A stretch of DNA of 64,000 nt from Pyxicephalus adspersus (GCF_032062135.1 NC_092859.1:41271413-41335412); one strand, 5' to 3'; numbered from the stretch's first letter, positions 1 through 15,100 are shown. Notes: a model not told the origin generated them from the letters alone. Numbers and translations: made by a program.

Positions 1-1560
1 GGTGCGCGCTAATTAATTGCTATGATCTCACCATTGTGCTTAGATCCTCCTTAATTGCGCAGCTGAAATGTAATTGCCTTCATTGGCAGATTCGCGACCC
101 CTATTGCGCATGGCAGGAATCCGGCCGGCAGATTCAGGATGCGAGTGTACGCGCGCCCTCGAGTCCCGGACCGCGGTAATCCGCGATCGCTGGTCGCGCG
201 TATTATCGCGCTTCCAGCGATCGCGGATTTCAATGATGAATCAGGGGCATTGTGTTCAATCCGTTAGATCTCCTAAATTGTTGGTTGTAATTACCTAAAA
301 TTTTTAGGGTACACAGGGGACTCATAGCTTCTAATAACCAACATTTCTTTTTTTAATTTCAAGAATTTTAAAATATGGGGATCACGAGTTTAAAAACTTG
401 TGGAAATTGAAGATTTGGCTTGCTGTTTTATAAGAAAGTGCACCTAGGAGCCCAAAATTGAAAATGCAAATTAAGGACCCTGGGGCCACTTACACAGCAA
501 GAAGCATTGAGGTGGGCCCCCTAAATATTTTACCTACCTTTCACCAAACTATAATTGTAATACTATGCTGCCCTTTCTACTTCTGTTCTTTGAACCCCAA
601 TTTATCTGGAATGGGGAGGTGCAGGAATCTGAAAATGTAGGTGCAAGTGGGGAATAGATGTATAAACCCCTAAAATTTCATAAGAATGGCATCATTAGAA
701 CATAAAAACATCTGCCCATTAAACTGTCTGCTTTCCTACCTTGAACCCTAATTTCCTACACCTACCCATTCCAGAGAAATTTGGGTTCCAGTGTTAGAAG
801 TGGGCAGTAATGTGTAACAGGTTAGTGCGTTTGCCATAGTAATTTACACAAATTTAGGTGTGTGTGTGTGGGGGGGGAGGGGTTATCCCAAGGTGTCCTC
901 TCACTGCACCTTCATTTTCAGCTTTGTACACCCCACCATTCTAGGGAAATTGGGCCTCAAAGAAGAGAAGCAGATAGGGTAACATAGTATCACAGTTAAG
1001 AATTTGTGAGAGATAAATATAAATTTAGTGGCCCTTCCCCGATGCTCCTTTCTATGTAAGTGGCCCCGGGGGTCCCCAATTTGCATTTTTAATTTAGGAC
1101 TCCAAGGCACACTTGCTTTTAATACTGCAACCCCAATGTTGTATTTTCACAAGATTTTACAATTCTAATCCCCATATCAATAAATTTGTAAAAGCTGGGG
1201 TGCTGAAATTGTGAATGGTGCTAACTATAAATGTTCCCTGTGCACCCTGAACATTTCAAATCATTATTACATACAGTGTAGGGGATATGAAGGTTTATAC
1301 ACAGAGAGATGTAAGGCTGAAGAATGTGACATGCAGCATTTATACACACACTGCTCTGATGACGTCATTACACACGCCCACTGGGCAGAGACATTGTTTA
1401 CGCGATGTGGGTTTTTTTTTCTCAAAAGACTCGGCACAGCTATGAGATGGGAAGGGACAGCCTGTTTACCGACCTCATCATAGGTGTGCTGTGCACTTTT
1501 CACTCCGCTCGGCTCTAATCAGCTATCATCAAACAACGGGCTGGGGAGAACTATGTAAAG
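1..1560. mobile_element. Dispersed repeat, hAT-like right end, with internal inverted copy (left end cut off)
   Basis: This stretch shares long matches with 29580-30095 (GGGTACACAGGGGAC, TTTAAAAACTTGTG, CTTTGAACCCCAATT, GGGGCTGGGGAGAACTATG) and with 52610-52930. Part 455-640 recurs inverted at 905-1115. The right end, CTGGGGAGAACTATG near 1556, resembles the terminus of the copy at 29094-30094. It is intron 32 sequence of rnf213 with no coding capacity I recognise. Confidence 0.6.
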
Positions 1561-1661
1561 ACATACATAAATTACATCTCTGAGGTTCTGAATTCCTTCT
1601 TGTGGTGTAGTTTAAAGTGATCTGGTCTATTTTGTTGTTTGTTTCAATTTCTCCAACTTAC

Positions 1662-1769
1662 CCTCAGTATAGAACAAATGACTTATTGTGAGGTCCTGAA
1701 AGGCTGTTATATCTTCCACCATATCCTTAGACTTTCTCAGATCATCAATGTGAATGGATTGCCACAATC
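1662..1769 (-). CDS. rnf213: rnf213 exon 32: LWQSIHIDDL block, last exon in window
   Basis: Residues about 3529-3564. GLWQSIHIDDLRKSKDMVED and LTISHLF match human RNF213. Acceptor TTTTTATAG, donor GAGG|GTAAGT, ending in phase 1. No further exon is recognisable between here and position 1, so exon 33 and the RING part lie outside the window. Confidence 0.94.
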
Positions 1770-4700
1770 CTATAAAAATCACAGATCATTAAAGAATCAA
1801 TGATAATTATTAACAGACTGAATTATCTATTAGAATCTCACATTGCTCTTCTGGCTGCAAGAATTTTGCCACTTTCAACTGCCTGGATTACCAGGTGGTC
1901 TGCATTGTGCAACTTTTTATTATAAAGAAATTCTAAAGGTTTTTGGCAATTATTTAAACATTACATACAGGTTGTTTTACATCATCATACTTTCTTATTT
2001 TTATACAAATCTTCAATTTATGCTTTCATTTATTTGTTTTAAATCCGAAGATATTCATTATATGAAGCATTTGTTGGCTTCCTAAAGAGAAAGCTGTGCA
2101 CTAGCTGCTTACTTTTTGATGCTCTTTGAAAGTCCAAACAAAGTGTATGTGCATGACAAGGGAATCGCATATGAAAACCTTACTGCTGCCACCAATAAAT
2201 TCCCCCCCACAAGAACACCCCCCTTTTTAAGCCATAGAAACAAAAAACCAATACACAATGTTTTTGGAATAGATTGGCCACAGCAGCCCCTTTATTAACA
2301 CAAATAACATCTTTATTATAACGGTATTAACTTCACAATATAGGTCCATGAATGTCACCCCCCATTTTCTCCCACTGTACCCGATCTACCACCAGGCCCC
2401 CAGGCGCCCTACCCCGCCTCGGGGACAGTTAGCAGTTTTTTATACTCCAACTCAGCCTCCACAACAACCAAGTGTCATGCAAGGCCCACCTTGCTGTCCA
2501 AAAAAGAGAACCAACTCTTTTCTATCCCCCATTTTATTTAAATTTACAATTACCCCCCTCTAACTTTCATGAACCCAAAACAACCACAAACCGCCCGGCT
2601 GCTGCGACAATACCCCTCCCCATATTGCAACAAGGGAGGGTGGGTGGGAACGCAGTCACCAGCAGAAAATTTTTTCACAGTGATGCCCCCCATCCCCTAA
2701 AGCCGTCTTTTAACCCTTAATTTTCACCTCCCCTTTTTCTTTCCCCACCAATCCATGAATCCTAAACTTTCCCGCATTTTTTCTCTAAACTCATTTTTTT
2801 TTTTTTTTGAACTTCTGACCCGTCAACCACATTCCTCCACATGCTGTCTGCCACGAGGCACCTTACAGCCTCATACTTCCAATCACCTTCTTACTTGAAC
2901 TTTTAACCCCCACTATGTTCGGCCTTCTATGCCCCCCCTGTCATGAGGCCTTTCGCCCATTTTTTTTTTTTGCTTCAGGCCTGTTGATGTGTGACAAATT
3001 CATCTGCTTATCTGTAATGCAACGGAGAACTGTGTGTCCAAAACTGTGATTCAAAATATTTAAATTCCCTTAACCTAAAATATTATTTTGAGTAAACATG
3101 GCCTTTAGGCCACAAACCACACTATTTATTTTTGGACAGTATGCTTAGAATTTTCTAACAGTTATGAACAAATACTGAAAAGAAGCAAGGGTTATATGAA
3201 GTATAGGAAGAGAACAGGATGTTTTCCCATTATCTATGAATAAGAATCAAGTAAAATGAAATTACTGTTTTTACTTCTGTACCATGGGTAACGTACCTCC
3301 TCGGAATCCCACATAAGATGTGCCTCCCTGCATTCTGGGTAGTTTGGTTATGAAATAGACAAATACGGATACTTCTGTGATTTTCACCTTTTGTATCTCA
3401 TTCACAGCAGAGTACCTGAAAAGAAAAAAAAAGTATTTATGTATTTAAAAAAAAATGGAACAATTGAATGGAATTGTCCTACCTAGTAGCTAGTTTACCC
3501 CGGTCATCTGTGGGGTTCTGCTGACTTTGGGTTCTGGCTAGTACGGAAAATATATTTGTTTCTTATATCCCAGACAGTCAATGGGAGATCCAAGAACTTT
3601 ACTATCATACATCGGCCACAGTACTCTTTTTTTGTGGCACTGTTCCCTAGTCAGCAGGGCTACGAATATGTCTGCATCTCTTATAGTGCATGTAGGTACA
3701 TTTAGAGAATTAAATATAAACAATGAAGTGTTCTTATGATAATGCACTAGGGTGGTCTGAGTAATTTTGTGTACTCCATAAGTTACAATAAAGCATCAAG
3801 ACCTTTGTTCACACTGGAACCAATTGTCTACAGCAAGCTGTATTATCTACAAGGACCAGGGAAAGATTTTTTAAGCTTTTTATTTGAAACAAACAGTTAA
3901 ATGAACTTGAACAAAGAACAATGGTCAAGAAAGACCTTATTATTCAATTGAAAAGTTCAGTCAATACATAAAAAAATCCATGTTTGCATTATCAGTTAAT
4001 ATACTAGATTAGGTTTGTTAACATTTTATTACTGTAAGAAAATTTACTTTGCTGATGCCACAAGGTTGGCTCCTTGGGATCCTTCTTCAAAATCAGTCTG
4101 TATAAGCAATATCAGATTCCCAGATGAATTCTTGAGCAAACTTCTATCAAGAAAAGAAAAACAAAATATACTTCCAATTATCATTAAAGTTAGTAATCAT
4201 GTCAATATTTTGGTAAGATATTGGTGCTGTTTATTGAGCATGTACAAAATAAATTAATATTGCTCAATTTCATATACTATATTAACAAATTCAGTCTCAT
4301 TCAATATTAGATTAATACTGTGCACATTGTTGTGAATATCATAATGTTTATCCTTTATCTTAATTTCATTGATATTTGACAATACTTAGGTTATGCTATT
4401 TTTTGTTTTCTATTTATTAACAATCAGAAATCAATTATTAATATTCTATAGGAAGAATTATATCAAATTTTCACTTGATAATATTTTTCCTTAAAAATGC
4501 TTTTCTAAAATATGGCAATGTTTTGCTTATTTTTATCAAATAGGTTTAAATACATTGATTTAGCCATATGCATAAGTAATCTTTATTAGGGAAAAGTTTA
4601 TTAGAGTAAATATTTACACCTTAAAAACACCAAGTGCTCTTTTTATCAAAACAGGGAATCTGACATTCCCTCAAACATTCCCTTGTGGGAATCTCCAAGG

Positions 4701-7700
4701 TCCAAATGTTTCAAAAGCAGGAATTCATTCCCACCAGAGAATAGGGAAAGTCAGATTCTCTTTTTGGAAATAGGACCCCAATAGATTCGTTTTGTAATGT
4801 TATGGTTATCCTACACAGGAACCAGACAGGTATAGAAAGTGGTACAACGGCCAGTGAAACTGGTTGCCCATAGGACATTGCATGTAGCGTATCTGTGCTA
4901 TCTAACAAAAAAAAAAAAGAAAGAAACTACCTGCTAAAAACCAGCAAAAAGGCTTTTATTTGTTTTAGTGATAATTAGGAGCTTTGTTCATTCTTCAAAT
5001 TTTCAAAGCAGTGAAAAGTCTAGATGTGATGATCATACCAATCTTTACGGCACTGTCAAGTCAAAACGTACCGAATCTTTTTCAAGAAAGAAAATTCCGT
5101 ATCAAACTGCTGCAGTGATAAAATTTCAATGCTACTGATGTGGCTTCTTAATTCAGTTTCTAAAACCTTTCTGTCAGCAGACGTCAGAAGACGTGAAAAT
5201 GTTGTGATCTAAAAAGAAGAACCATGGGTAAAGTGAAACGTCAGACAAACACAAGTTGAAATGAATTATCAGACCCAATATTCCCAAAACTACATTGCAT
5301 GTATTTGGAAAATTCATGTACTGCTGTAATAGTATTTTACTACACTAAAACCTTTTTCCTTTGTTCTCACTGGAAGATATGTCCCAACTGACAGCTGCCA
5401 TACATTAGGTGTTCATACTGGTAATACTCCTCTAGTTTTGATGGCAACTAAACAGTGTGAGATTTCCTCTCGCTAAGAAAAAATGTCCCCAATAAGCACA
5501 ATGACACAATAAAACATGATTGAGTTTCAGACTTTTCAGTAGTATACTCAGTATTAGAAAGAATATTGAACAAATGAAAAAAAAAATAACTTGGATTTAC
5601 AAACAACAAATATGTCTATAATTTCTAATGGTAAAGCCATTTGAAGGTATGGATAAAGGCCACTGTTTTATATCAGTATCTAAGGCTGGGAAGGCTTTTA
5701 ATGTGCAAAGTAGCTGATAGTCTAAGCCAGAAACATTTCTGCTTTCATACTGCTTTAAAGGCAAACCTACAAGATATGTCATGTGTATTGCTGAAGGTGA
5801 TAAGGCTAGACAAATCACAAGTCTCTGAATATTAAAGCTCAACTGAAAATATAGTTTAAAATCTTTACATATATCCCAAAAACAGCAAAGCAAATGGTTT
5901 AAGTCTTTAGGTTTCTTTAGAAACTAGCCACAGCCTGAGCAGAAAACCCTGCTCCCTGCCACAGAAGGTCCCCTTTCCTCTGTTTGAAAGCAGCCGCCAA
6001 GCAGATATGTCATACTCCTGTTCCATCAGGGTTAGAGTTTTCCAACTAGCACAATTCTTGTTCCTTACTGATTGGACAATATTTACTCTGACTTAGCAAG
6101 GGATGTCAGATCTTTGCACTTGACTAGCTTCTTGCACTTCTTCTCACTCTATTGCTGTGAAAACTGTACAATGGTCTACAAAGGGCAACTCAATTATAGG
6201 TACTTAAACTGCTTGCACTTAAAAAATACATGTATGATATATTAATGATTACAGAGTTGGTTTACTGTCCCAGAATAAGAGTAAGCAGGTAAGGACAGCT
6301 AACTTCACTACTTTATTCGGTATTCCATATCAGAGACCCACTATATATGAAATAATAAATAAGGACATAAAATAGGTAGACAATTTTAAAAGTAAGTTAT
6401 CAATGGCAATTCTGATGCTTATATGTTAGAGAGTTTATTTAACATTGGAAGGCTATGAAGAGTTTGTGGCTTTAATAAAGTATCCAACACCCATCAAAAG
6501 TTATTTCCTGGGGCTGAAGCAACATTTCCGCTAAGAATTTAGGTATATACCATATCAGTATTAGATACTGATTAGAAACCCATTAGAAACCTTTACCAAA
6601 GGGACTATACCAAAGGGACGACACTTGTTTATTCAGCGACAATATTTACACAAACATAGTCTACAGTCTGTCATTTGGGAAACTATCATACCTCAATTAT
6701 CTTTTGAAATGGGCAACTAGCATCAATCACCGCTTTGTATACTTGTGCTCATTAGCAACCAGTCATTCGAGTCTCAAAAATCCCCTAGCCAAATAGGCGA
6801 AACACGTCGGGAGATGGGACCCATTAATTATCTTGATTATTTTATCTTGTAAATGACTGATTACCCCATGTCAGAGTTTGTAATACATGGGTAGTAAATC
6901 AATTTGTATAAAATACAGGATCTGTGTGTTTGGTCAAGTTTGACAGCATAGTAGATCTCTGGTAATTTAGGTGATACGTGCGTTACCAATAAATTATTGT
7001 TTTCTTTTAGAAACTATGCCTATGAAAGCCTGTTTTTTTCTACTCTTTCCCTATAAACAATAATTACAATCAAGATAGGTAGCTGAACCTTGTACTATTT
7101 AATATTGGATACCCCCTATAACACAAGCTCCTTTCCTACTAATAAATACTAATAACTAAAGGGAAAACGGGTTTTGGAATATAGGCCAAGTAATACAGTA
7201 CCTCTGTGAAAACGGTATGGTTATCATTGTTTGTTGTCACGTGACAGCAGAGGAAATCTAATAAGGAACCATGTTGCTGTTTCTTGAAGTAATCATCAAT
7301 TAAGTCTTTCCGACCTAAGCGGATAACAGAATCAGGTGTGGCACAATTTAGCAAGACTTGTATTGCTTTGTTTTTCGAATCTGTGGTATTTTCAGTATTC
7401 AGATGTGTTTGCTTGATGTTCTCTGTCACTTGAAGTACAACTGCAGCACAAGTGTCTGAATGGTAACCAATAAAAACATCTGAAGGCTTGTATGTTTGAG
7501 CTTTCCCAATGATGTGGTTTTGATTTCCTTTAGTGAAATCTTTTACCCAATCTTCCAGCTCCTTAACGATAACCTTTTGTTCTTTTTTCAGGAATGTGTT
7601 TATATCCAAGTAATGTTTTTCAAGACGGTTGATCAATGGAACGGGAAAATCTTTGTACACAGTTTCTTTTTCTTCAATGACTACTAATCTGAACTTTGGG

Positions 7701-10700
7701 TGCACTCTGCACTTGACACGATGTGTGCCTAAGCCCAGGTCGACATATTTTTGACCAGCTAGATAGACATAGTACTGGTTTAACGCATCATAGAGGCTTT
7801 CATACAGGTTCTGGAGATTAAGTAATATAACCATCTGTCCCGTCTCCATGCAAATCTTAACACGGTTGATATTTCGGCAAATTTGAGTATATTCTTGGTC
7901 CTTTGGAAAACTAGATCCGAAGATGATTTCTGGTTGTTGGTTTTCTTTCAGGAAAGCTTGCTGAAGGATTTGTAGTGCAGCATAGTTTTTGGTTAATATT
8001 AACAAGTAACGGCAATCATCACTGTCACTTCTGATGTTCTCCATGATCAAGTCTGTTGTACTGATATCTGCTATATTTTCTGTTTTGTCTTTTAGGAAAA
8101 TTTCCAGGGCATTCACTTCATCTTTCCCACTGAAATTCCTTAGAACAGCTCTAGCAATTTGATCCTGAGTTAGGCTATCTGACTGTTTGGTAAAAGCAAA
8201 CACCATCTTTATCAGACTGTAGAAATCTCTAAGACCAAAGAATTCCTTTTCCTGTTCCTTTAAAGTTTTGCATACTTCAAGATAAGCCTCTGAGAAGTCA
8301 CGGAAGTACCGCAAAATTTTACTGAGAATACATTTATTAGAAAAACAAATTCCCTTAGCACTTTCAATTAGCTCCTTTTCATTTGGGTCACCTCGAGATA
8401 CAAATATTCCTCGGTTCATTTTTGCGGGATCTAAAGCCCAATTGGAGATGCCAATAAATCCAACTTTTTTGTGTGGTGAGGTGTCATCATCAATACATCC
8501 ATCCTCCAGCAAAGGGTGAAGTGTTTTTAAAGGCATTTTAGGGGAATCTTCTGCAAGCCCTATCTCATCAAGTACAACTACAGACACATATTCATTTAAA
8601 TTCTTCCCTTCTTGGAATCGGGCACAGTGCCTAAATGTACCAATGATCCCTTCTGGTGTTGAATGAGGGCTACACTGAAAAGATACCAGGTGAACTTGTT
8701 TAAGGTCCTTGTACAGTTCAGTATGAGCTGTTTGGCCTTGCATAGCATCAGCAACAATAGTCTTTGCAAGAGACTTTGAACTTCCAGGTTTTCCAACAAG
8801 GAACAATGGAATTTTAAGCTCTATGCAGATGACCATCATGAAGAGGTTTTCCTTTAAAGCAAGATTTCTTGCAATAGTGTCCCTTAAATGTACACCTGCT
8901 AAAAAAAGATCCTGAATGGAAGTTATTTCCTTTAAAATATTAGTGGGGTCCTTGTATGGTTGAGGAAAAAATTTACATATTGCTCTCCTGTAAGAATCTT
9001 TGGTTTCCAAAGATGCATGATAGCACACGCCAACAGCAAGAATCAGAGACCAAGCTGCCTTATCTACTACATCGTAAGTGCTTGCTTTTCTCAGTTCCGA
9101 GGATGAATAATGGTTCAACAGCTTCTCGTGGTGGTTATAAAACCACTTAAAGACCTCTATGCAGCGCTCCACATCTCTAAGGCTTACAAAGCTGCACTCA
9201 TCGTTTTTATCTCTCATGTAGGACTGAGAGGCTGAAAGGACATCTGTTAATAACTGGATGTTGTTGGTAGAAATCTGAATCTCATTGGCTAAGTGCCTCA
9301 CAATCTGTTGTATGTATTTCTTTTCAGTTTCATTGTTTAGTTGCCCAAAATCCCATACAAGTGGCAACATGCTCGGAGGTAAAGCATGCACTCTATAAAC
9401 AAGTTGTCTTAAAGGAATAGAGCCAAGTCTTTCTTTGGTTTCATCTGCTCTCACCTTATAACCTAGACCAGCAGATTCTAAACGTTTGATCATGTCATCA
9501 GTGTGTTTTCGGTAAGGGTTGCAGGCAGCAATAATGTGTAGCCCAGAATCTTTTTTCAAAGGCTCCCCATCTACTGTGTGATCACACAAGGCCTCTTTGA
9601 TGCTGCTAATAGCCTCAGTAGTGTTTGCTTCATCAAAAAACAACACAGTTTCGCATCCCTCTTTTTTGTTGATCTGTGCAATTTCTTGGGCTTCCAAAAT
9701 TTTTTGGTAGATTGTCTCAGCACTGGTACCACCATGAACCTTTACAAGCTTCATGTTTTCTGTTTCAACAAATCCCTTACACAAATGACACAAGAACTTA
9801 ATTAGCCTGGTTTTCCCACAACCGGTCTCTCCCATAATGACTACTGGTATTCCACATCGGAACCTCATCTTGATTGCTAAAATCTTTAGCATGTTATCCA
9901 TGGTGAGCTCATATGTTTCATCAGGGTCTATTGGCCATTGAATTCCTAGCACCATACATAATCTGCTTATTTTCTCATGCCTGGGCAGCTGGTCAAAATC
10001 AGTATTGAATGGCACCCTTTGAAGTCTCAAGCCTTCATAAAGTCCCGAGGACATAACATTGTGTGTGATAATTTCATTATTTCTGGGATTTGTGGCATCC
10101 ACCCCTCCAGCATTATTAGGCTGCAAGTGGAATCCAATAAATGTCATGGATGCATGGTCTTCATTAAAGAAGATATAGGGATGTGGCTCAGACTCCCATC
10201 TCTTGCGCATTAGGAAAGGAACTAGATCTTGTTCCTTGACTCCATCAGGATTATTCCTATATCTTCCTGGGCTTTGATCTGTAATGTACAGGGAAGGAGT
10301 AGCAAAGTCTTTTGCCATCAGAATCATAAAATTCACCACAAAATTTTTGAATCCTTGTAGTGTATCACCAACAAACAAATGGTTACAGAACACTGAAGAT
10401 TCACAGTCTCTTAGCTGGAGATTTAGAAACCACGCAAAGTTCCGGAGTTCAGACCAAGAAGGGTCCATTATGCCACAGTAAAGAAGGAATATCTGTAGGC
10501 ATTTTGCTGGGTCTCCCTCAGTGTGACCTTCTCTGTACACAAATTCATCTAGATTTTGTTTCTGCTCAAAGCGAATCAGGTACTGGTATGTTCTCTGGAA
10601 ACATTCACTACGAAATTCTTCAATGTCCATTCCTGGATCTCCACAGTCTATTGCATCAGCTTCTGTAGTTTTTTTAAAAACTTCTTTTGGTGAGCAGCAG

Positions 10701-12069
10701 AAAATCTTGGGGAAGAAGTCAATAAAATCATTTTGCACAATTCGAGGAACCTGCAGGGAAAAAAAAATGTTCAGTTAGACTTTTATGAAAGCTGCATCTC
10801 AAAAGCTAACATGCTTCCAATTATTGTAATACAATTTAAAAAGTTTAACACTGCTTATTTTGGTAATGGTAATGTAATAATATTCCCTTTTCCCTAACAT
10901 TTCATTGCATGAACCTTTTCCATAACATTTTATTGCATTGAAGGAATATGTTGAGGTGCTATTCACTTCCTAAGATGTGTACAGAGATCACTAGACTAAT
11001 GTATATAAGTATAGTAATTCTAATACTGTCCCTTGTATGACCCTTTTAGTGATTGCGTCACACTGTAATTTTACAAGTCTAGCAATAAAGGTAGAATTTC
11101 ACAATCATATATGAATATCTAGTTTTGTAGAGGACTGAAGGTAAAACAGGATAAAATTTTCATTTACAGTTTCTCCTTTAATTTGCTCATGCTATTTCTA
11201 CTTGCAGGTAAAATCAAGAGCATTAAACTTCTGTTTCCATATATGCTTTCTAAAAGTAGCTAATCTCATCCCAAATTCAAAACCTATTCCTTTCAGCCCT
11301 CTTCAACCCAACTATATTACCACTAGTCCTTTTTCTTGCAACTTCGCTATTCTGATGATACCTATTCATCACCTTTGGCGATTCTATAATGGGTACACCT
11401 TTCCAATTGAATTTAAAATACTTTCTATTGAGAATACATATTTGAATTATTGTTTCTGGAATTCAGCTTTGAAGTTGATATAAAGAACACATTTTTTAAG
11501 AGCAAAATTACCAATGGTGATAATGGCAGAACATATCAATGCAAAAAGGATTGGCAAGGACACCTATTGTAGTTTTCAAAAGTGCATGTGACAGTGTCCC
11601 AATACAGGAGCATAATTAGAGTGTTGTCACCATATAAACCATGCGCCTAAACAAGTACCTTCATAGCAGGACTGCAAGGTACTATTTTTAAAAAAGCTGT
11701 AGATTTATAAATATTAAATATGACTTGAATTTACATTTTAGTTTTAAGATTTAAGTATTTGGGTTTCCAAATGCTTTCCAAATGGGCATCTAAAGACGAA
11801 AAATGAAAGAACTTAAGAGGTTCATAGAAGTAATCAATGACATAAACATTTAAATAAAAATACAAAATACATCTTACATTTTTAAACTGTTCTCCAGATA
11901 AAATGTCTGCAGGTTCCAAAATTTCAATTAAATACAGGTGACTGGGCAGGCGCTTCCATATTCTTCCCTGAGAATCCATTAGATACTGTAAAACCAAGAG
12001 TTTAAAAAGGAACTCTGAAATTCCACTGGTCACCTGTATTACAAAAACACAAATATATATGTTATAATA

Positions 12070-12114
<45 letters not shown>

Positions 12115-15100
12115 CTGTATAGGACACAAAAATTTGTATTCTGTTCAAGAGATATTTTACTTACAGAAGATGTAATGTCGATGTGGAATATTATAGGACA
12201 GCTCTTCAATTTACCATCTATAAAAGGTAGTAATGTTTCTAGTACTTTTTTCTCGTCCACTTCTGGCTTAATGAGCCGAATTATTTTGAGAAGTGGCTTT
12301 TTGCTTAAAAATCTTGACTCAAGTTTTTGGAAAAGCCTTTTTACATAGAGGGATTTTCCTGGAGTAAAAGAAACATTTCATATTGGTACAAGAGATAACA
12401 AGTACAGTTATAGCCTAGTTTACTATATGTCAGTGAGAAGATGCTAAATTTATGCAAAATATTACAAAAAATAGTTATGGTCTGTGGTCATGTTGCTTTT
12501 CTCAGTTTGCACTGCGAAATGCGGACAAGCTAAAAGAAATTGTACTTTAAAACTGTAGAATAATCTTTTAGCAGGTCGTTATACTTATCTAGATTGCCAC
12601 CATAGGTGGTAAATATGAAATATTCAACTGTGTGTATATATATATATATATATATATTTCCGGTAAAATAAATCAGGTCTATAGTAACGATTAGAGAGTA
12701 AGCTGTGGATGATCTGTACTTTTAACCTTCAGATGTCATGCCGCAATTTTTACATATTCACTGTATGCCTGAATATTTGGTGATAACGTTATAATTACTT
12801 AAGGTAACAAAGTTATACAATATTGTGGTTTTTGAACAATACAATATTGTTTTTAAACAAAGTATAGCAACGTTGTTTACAAAGGAAAAAAAAACAAACA
12901 TTTTTTTCAATTTTGCACATTTTCTTGTTATTTGATTAAAAAGTAACAAAGGAAAGGATACAAAAAAAATTCTCTGAGGGGGAGGAAGGAGTTAAGTAGG
13001 GCTGATTAGGGTTAAACCTGTTAACAAGGGGTTAAAAATTAATAGTTTTTTTTTTTTTTAAAATGTTAATTGTAAGGTTTCTTTAAGTGATGTCATCTAC
13101 ATCTACATTTCTTTGTATTACATCTCAATGGTGGTGTATTTAAAAATTGCAACACTGATGAGGCCATTCATTGTATTTTCATAATGAAACTTGCCAGATA
13201 TTTTCAAATGTTGTTTTACACACTGATTGGATTTGTGTGTAAAGCTCACATTCACCAATCAGTGTTGGCAGGTTCCTGTGGGTATGATGCACTGAGCCTA
13301 TTGAAGCCTACAGTCTCATAATAATGAAGTTAGGGCTTATTCAGGTCTCATAGGCAAAGTGAATATACTGCAGTACAAACAAGAACTGATTGGTTAAGGC
13401 ATGGGAATCTTTATGTTTGAGTCCAAAGATGGAATAAGGCAAAATTTGGCTCCAGTAAAGGTAGAAGGTAGGCCTAACCATCCTTTCGACTCACTGGTAT
13501 GGCATGCCCTAAAAGGCACCAACTGTCTACAAATAGGTGCAAATTTTTAGTTACTTGTGCTATGCCCCCATTCACTAAATGAACACTTAGTTTGTAGCTG
13601 GGTCCCCTGAATATCTACTAAGGCTCTAGACTACTGCCTTGGTGGCCTTGAGAACAATCCAAAAGTGATGCACAAATGACAATCTAAAAGTGGTTTTCAG
13701 TGTTAAAATAAAAAAGTCTGAAAAGGACCTGTCCATTTAGTAACATGAAGGTTTATTGCTTTTAAAAAAACAATACAGGATACTTGCTTTAGTTACATGT
13801 ACCCAGACTAAGCACATCTATAAATATAAAACACTGTGCATTAGGTAATAATTTACCTTTCTGTAAAAGAATTCAATACCAAGTGTTACCTTTGGCTGTG
13901 CCACATACAAAAATGGTGGCATGGGAACCGGTTATAGTAAACTAGGGAGGGTGCAGATCTCTTAAACTCCATAACAAAGACAGGAAAATTAATCTAATTA
14001 TATCATATTGGTAATTTCCATACTCTTAACGCTAGTTGTATTGATTGTACTTACCAACTCCTCCTCGCTTGGATGACACAATTCCTGCACTCATCCCATT
14101 CTTAAAAACTGAGGCAGCTGAAATCACATTGGAACCGACATCAAAATGTTTACACAAATAATGGTGAATCTCTGTGTGAGGTATTTGGGGGATAACGTGA
14201 ATCCTAAACTGGCTGAAAACTGAGGGAATGTAGCAATGCTCTCGGTCAGAGTTACATATGATTATGAGATTGTAATTATCCATGCCCTGGGACTGAAGCT
14301 GTTGGAATAGCTGCTCAGACTTATAACCTACATCATAGCTTAACTGGTCTGCATAGATCAAACTGTAAATCTTCTTCCCGTTGTATCCGGGTGTCAGACA
14401 TCTACGAAGAAACAAGGCCACTTCTTCAAAGGTAGTATGAGGTGTGCACAGAAGAACTTCATCATAGGTTGGCAATGGTTCAGCAGAGCTATGCATGTAA
14501 ACTGCTATAGCACAGGACAATATTTCTGAAGAAGGACAGATAATCAAATTAGGTTGGCCTGGTTGAAAACTGGGATGAAGGCTACGGACTACTGTTTTCT
14601 TATTTAGCTCAGCCAGAGCAGCCAAGCTTGTGCCTAAAGCATCTATATCCAGGCACCCTGGGAAGAAAGAGCCCATGTTATTTATAGAGAACTTCCAAAC
14701 CAGCTCTAGTTTATGTAACACATCTGTACAATCTTCAAGTTCCATTGCAAAATCCATCATATCTGGTTGGTTTACAGCAGGTGAACCAGTTTTTGGAAAG
14801 TAGAAGGAGTTGATGGTGTCTATTTTTGCACAGTTAGGTTTAATAAAAGACAGCATTAATAAAGCCTCCTCGCTGATATCCCTCATCTGATACTGCTTGC
14901 ACAGGTACACCACCTGCTCTGCTGTGTAATAGTTTAGGTAGTATAACTGAGATCTCTTCTTGTTGACAAAGGTCAGCCACTCCTCTAAAAAGCTTTCCAT
15001 GGTTTTGCAGATCTTTGGAAGCAAGTCACTTAGGGCTCCTTTTCCTATAAGATCATCAATTCCTTCAACATCAAAGTTCATAAGAACACTGACTTTAGCA

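Noticed and set aside
1..1600. Exon 33 of rnf213
   Set aside because: No conserved block with splice sites is visible. The region is occupied by a dispersed repeat.
2116..2720. Proline-rich plus-strand reading frames
   Set aside because: They follow from C-rich repeat composition. No splice sites, domain or conservation supports them.
7139..7201. Extra residues at the end of the giant AAA exon
   Set aside because: A consensus donor lies at 7202, and the next conserved block (ITTFSRLL) is in exon 29. The extra codons are intron read-through.
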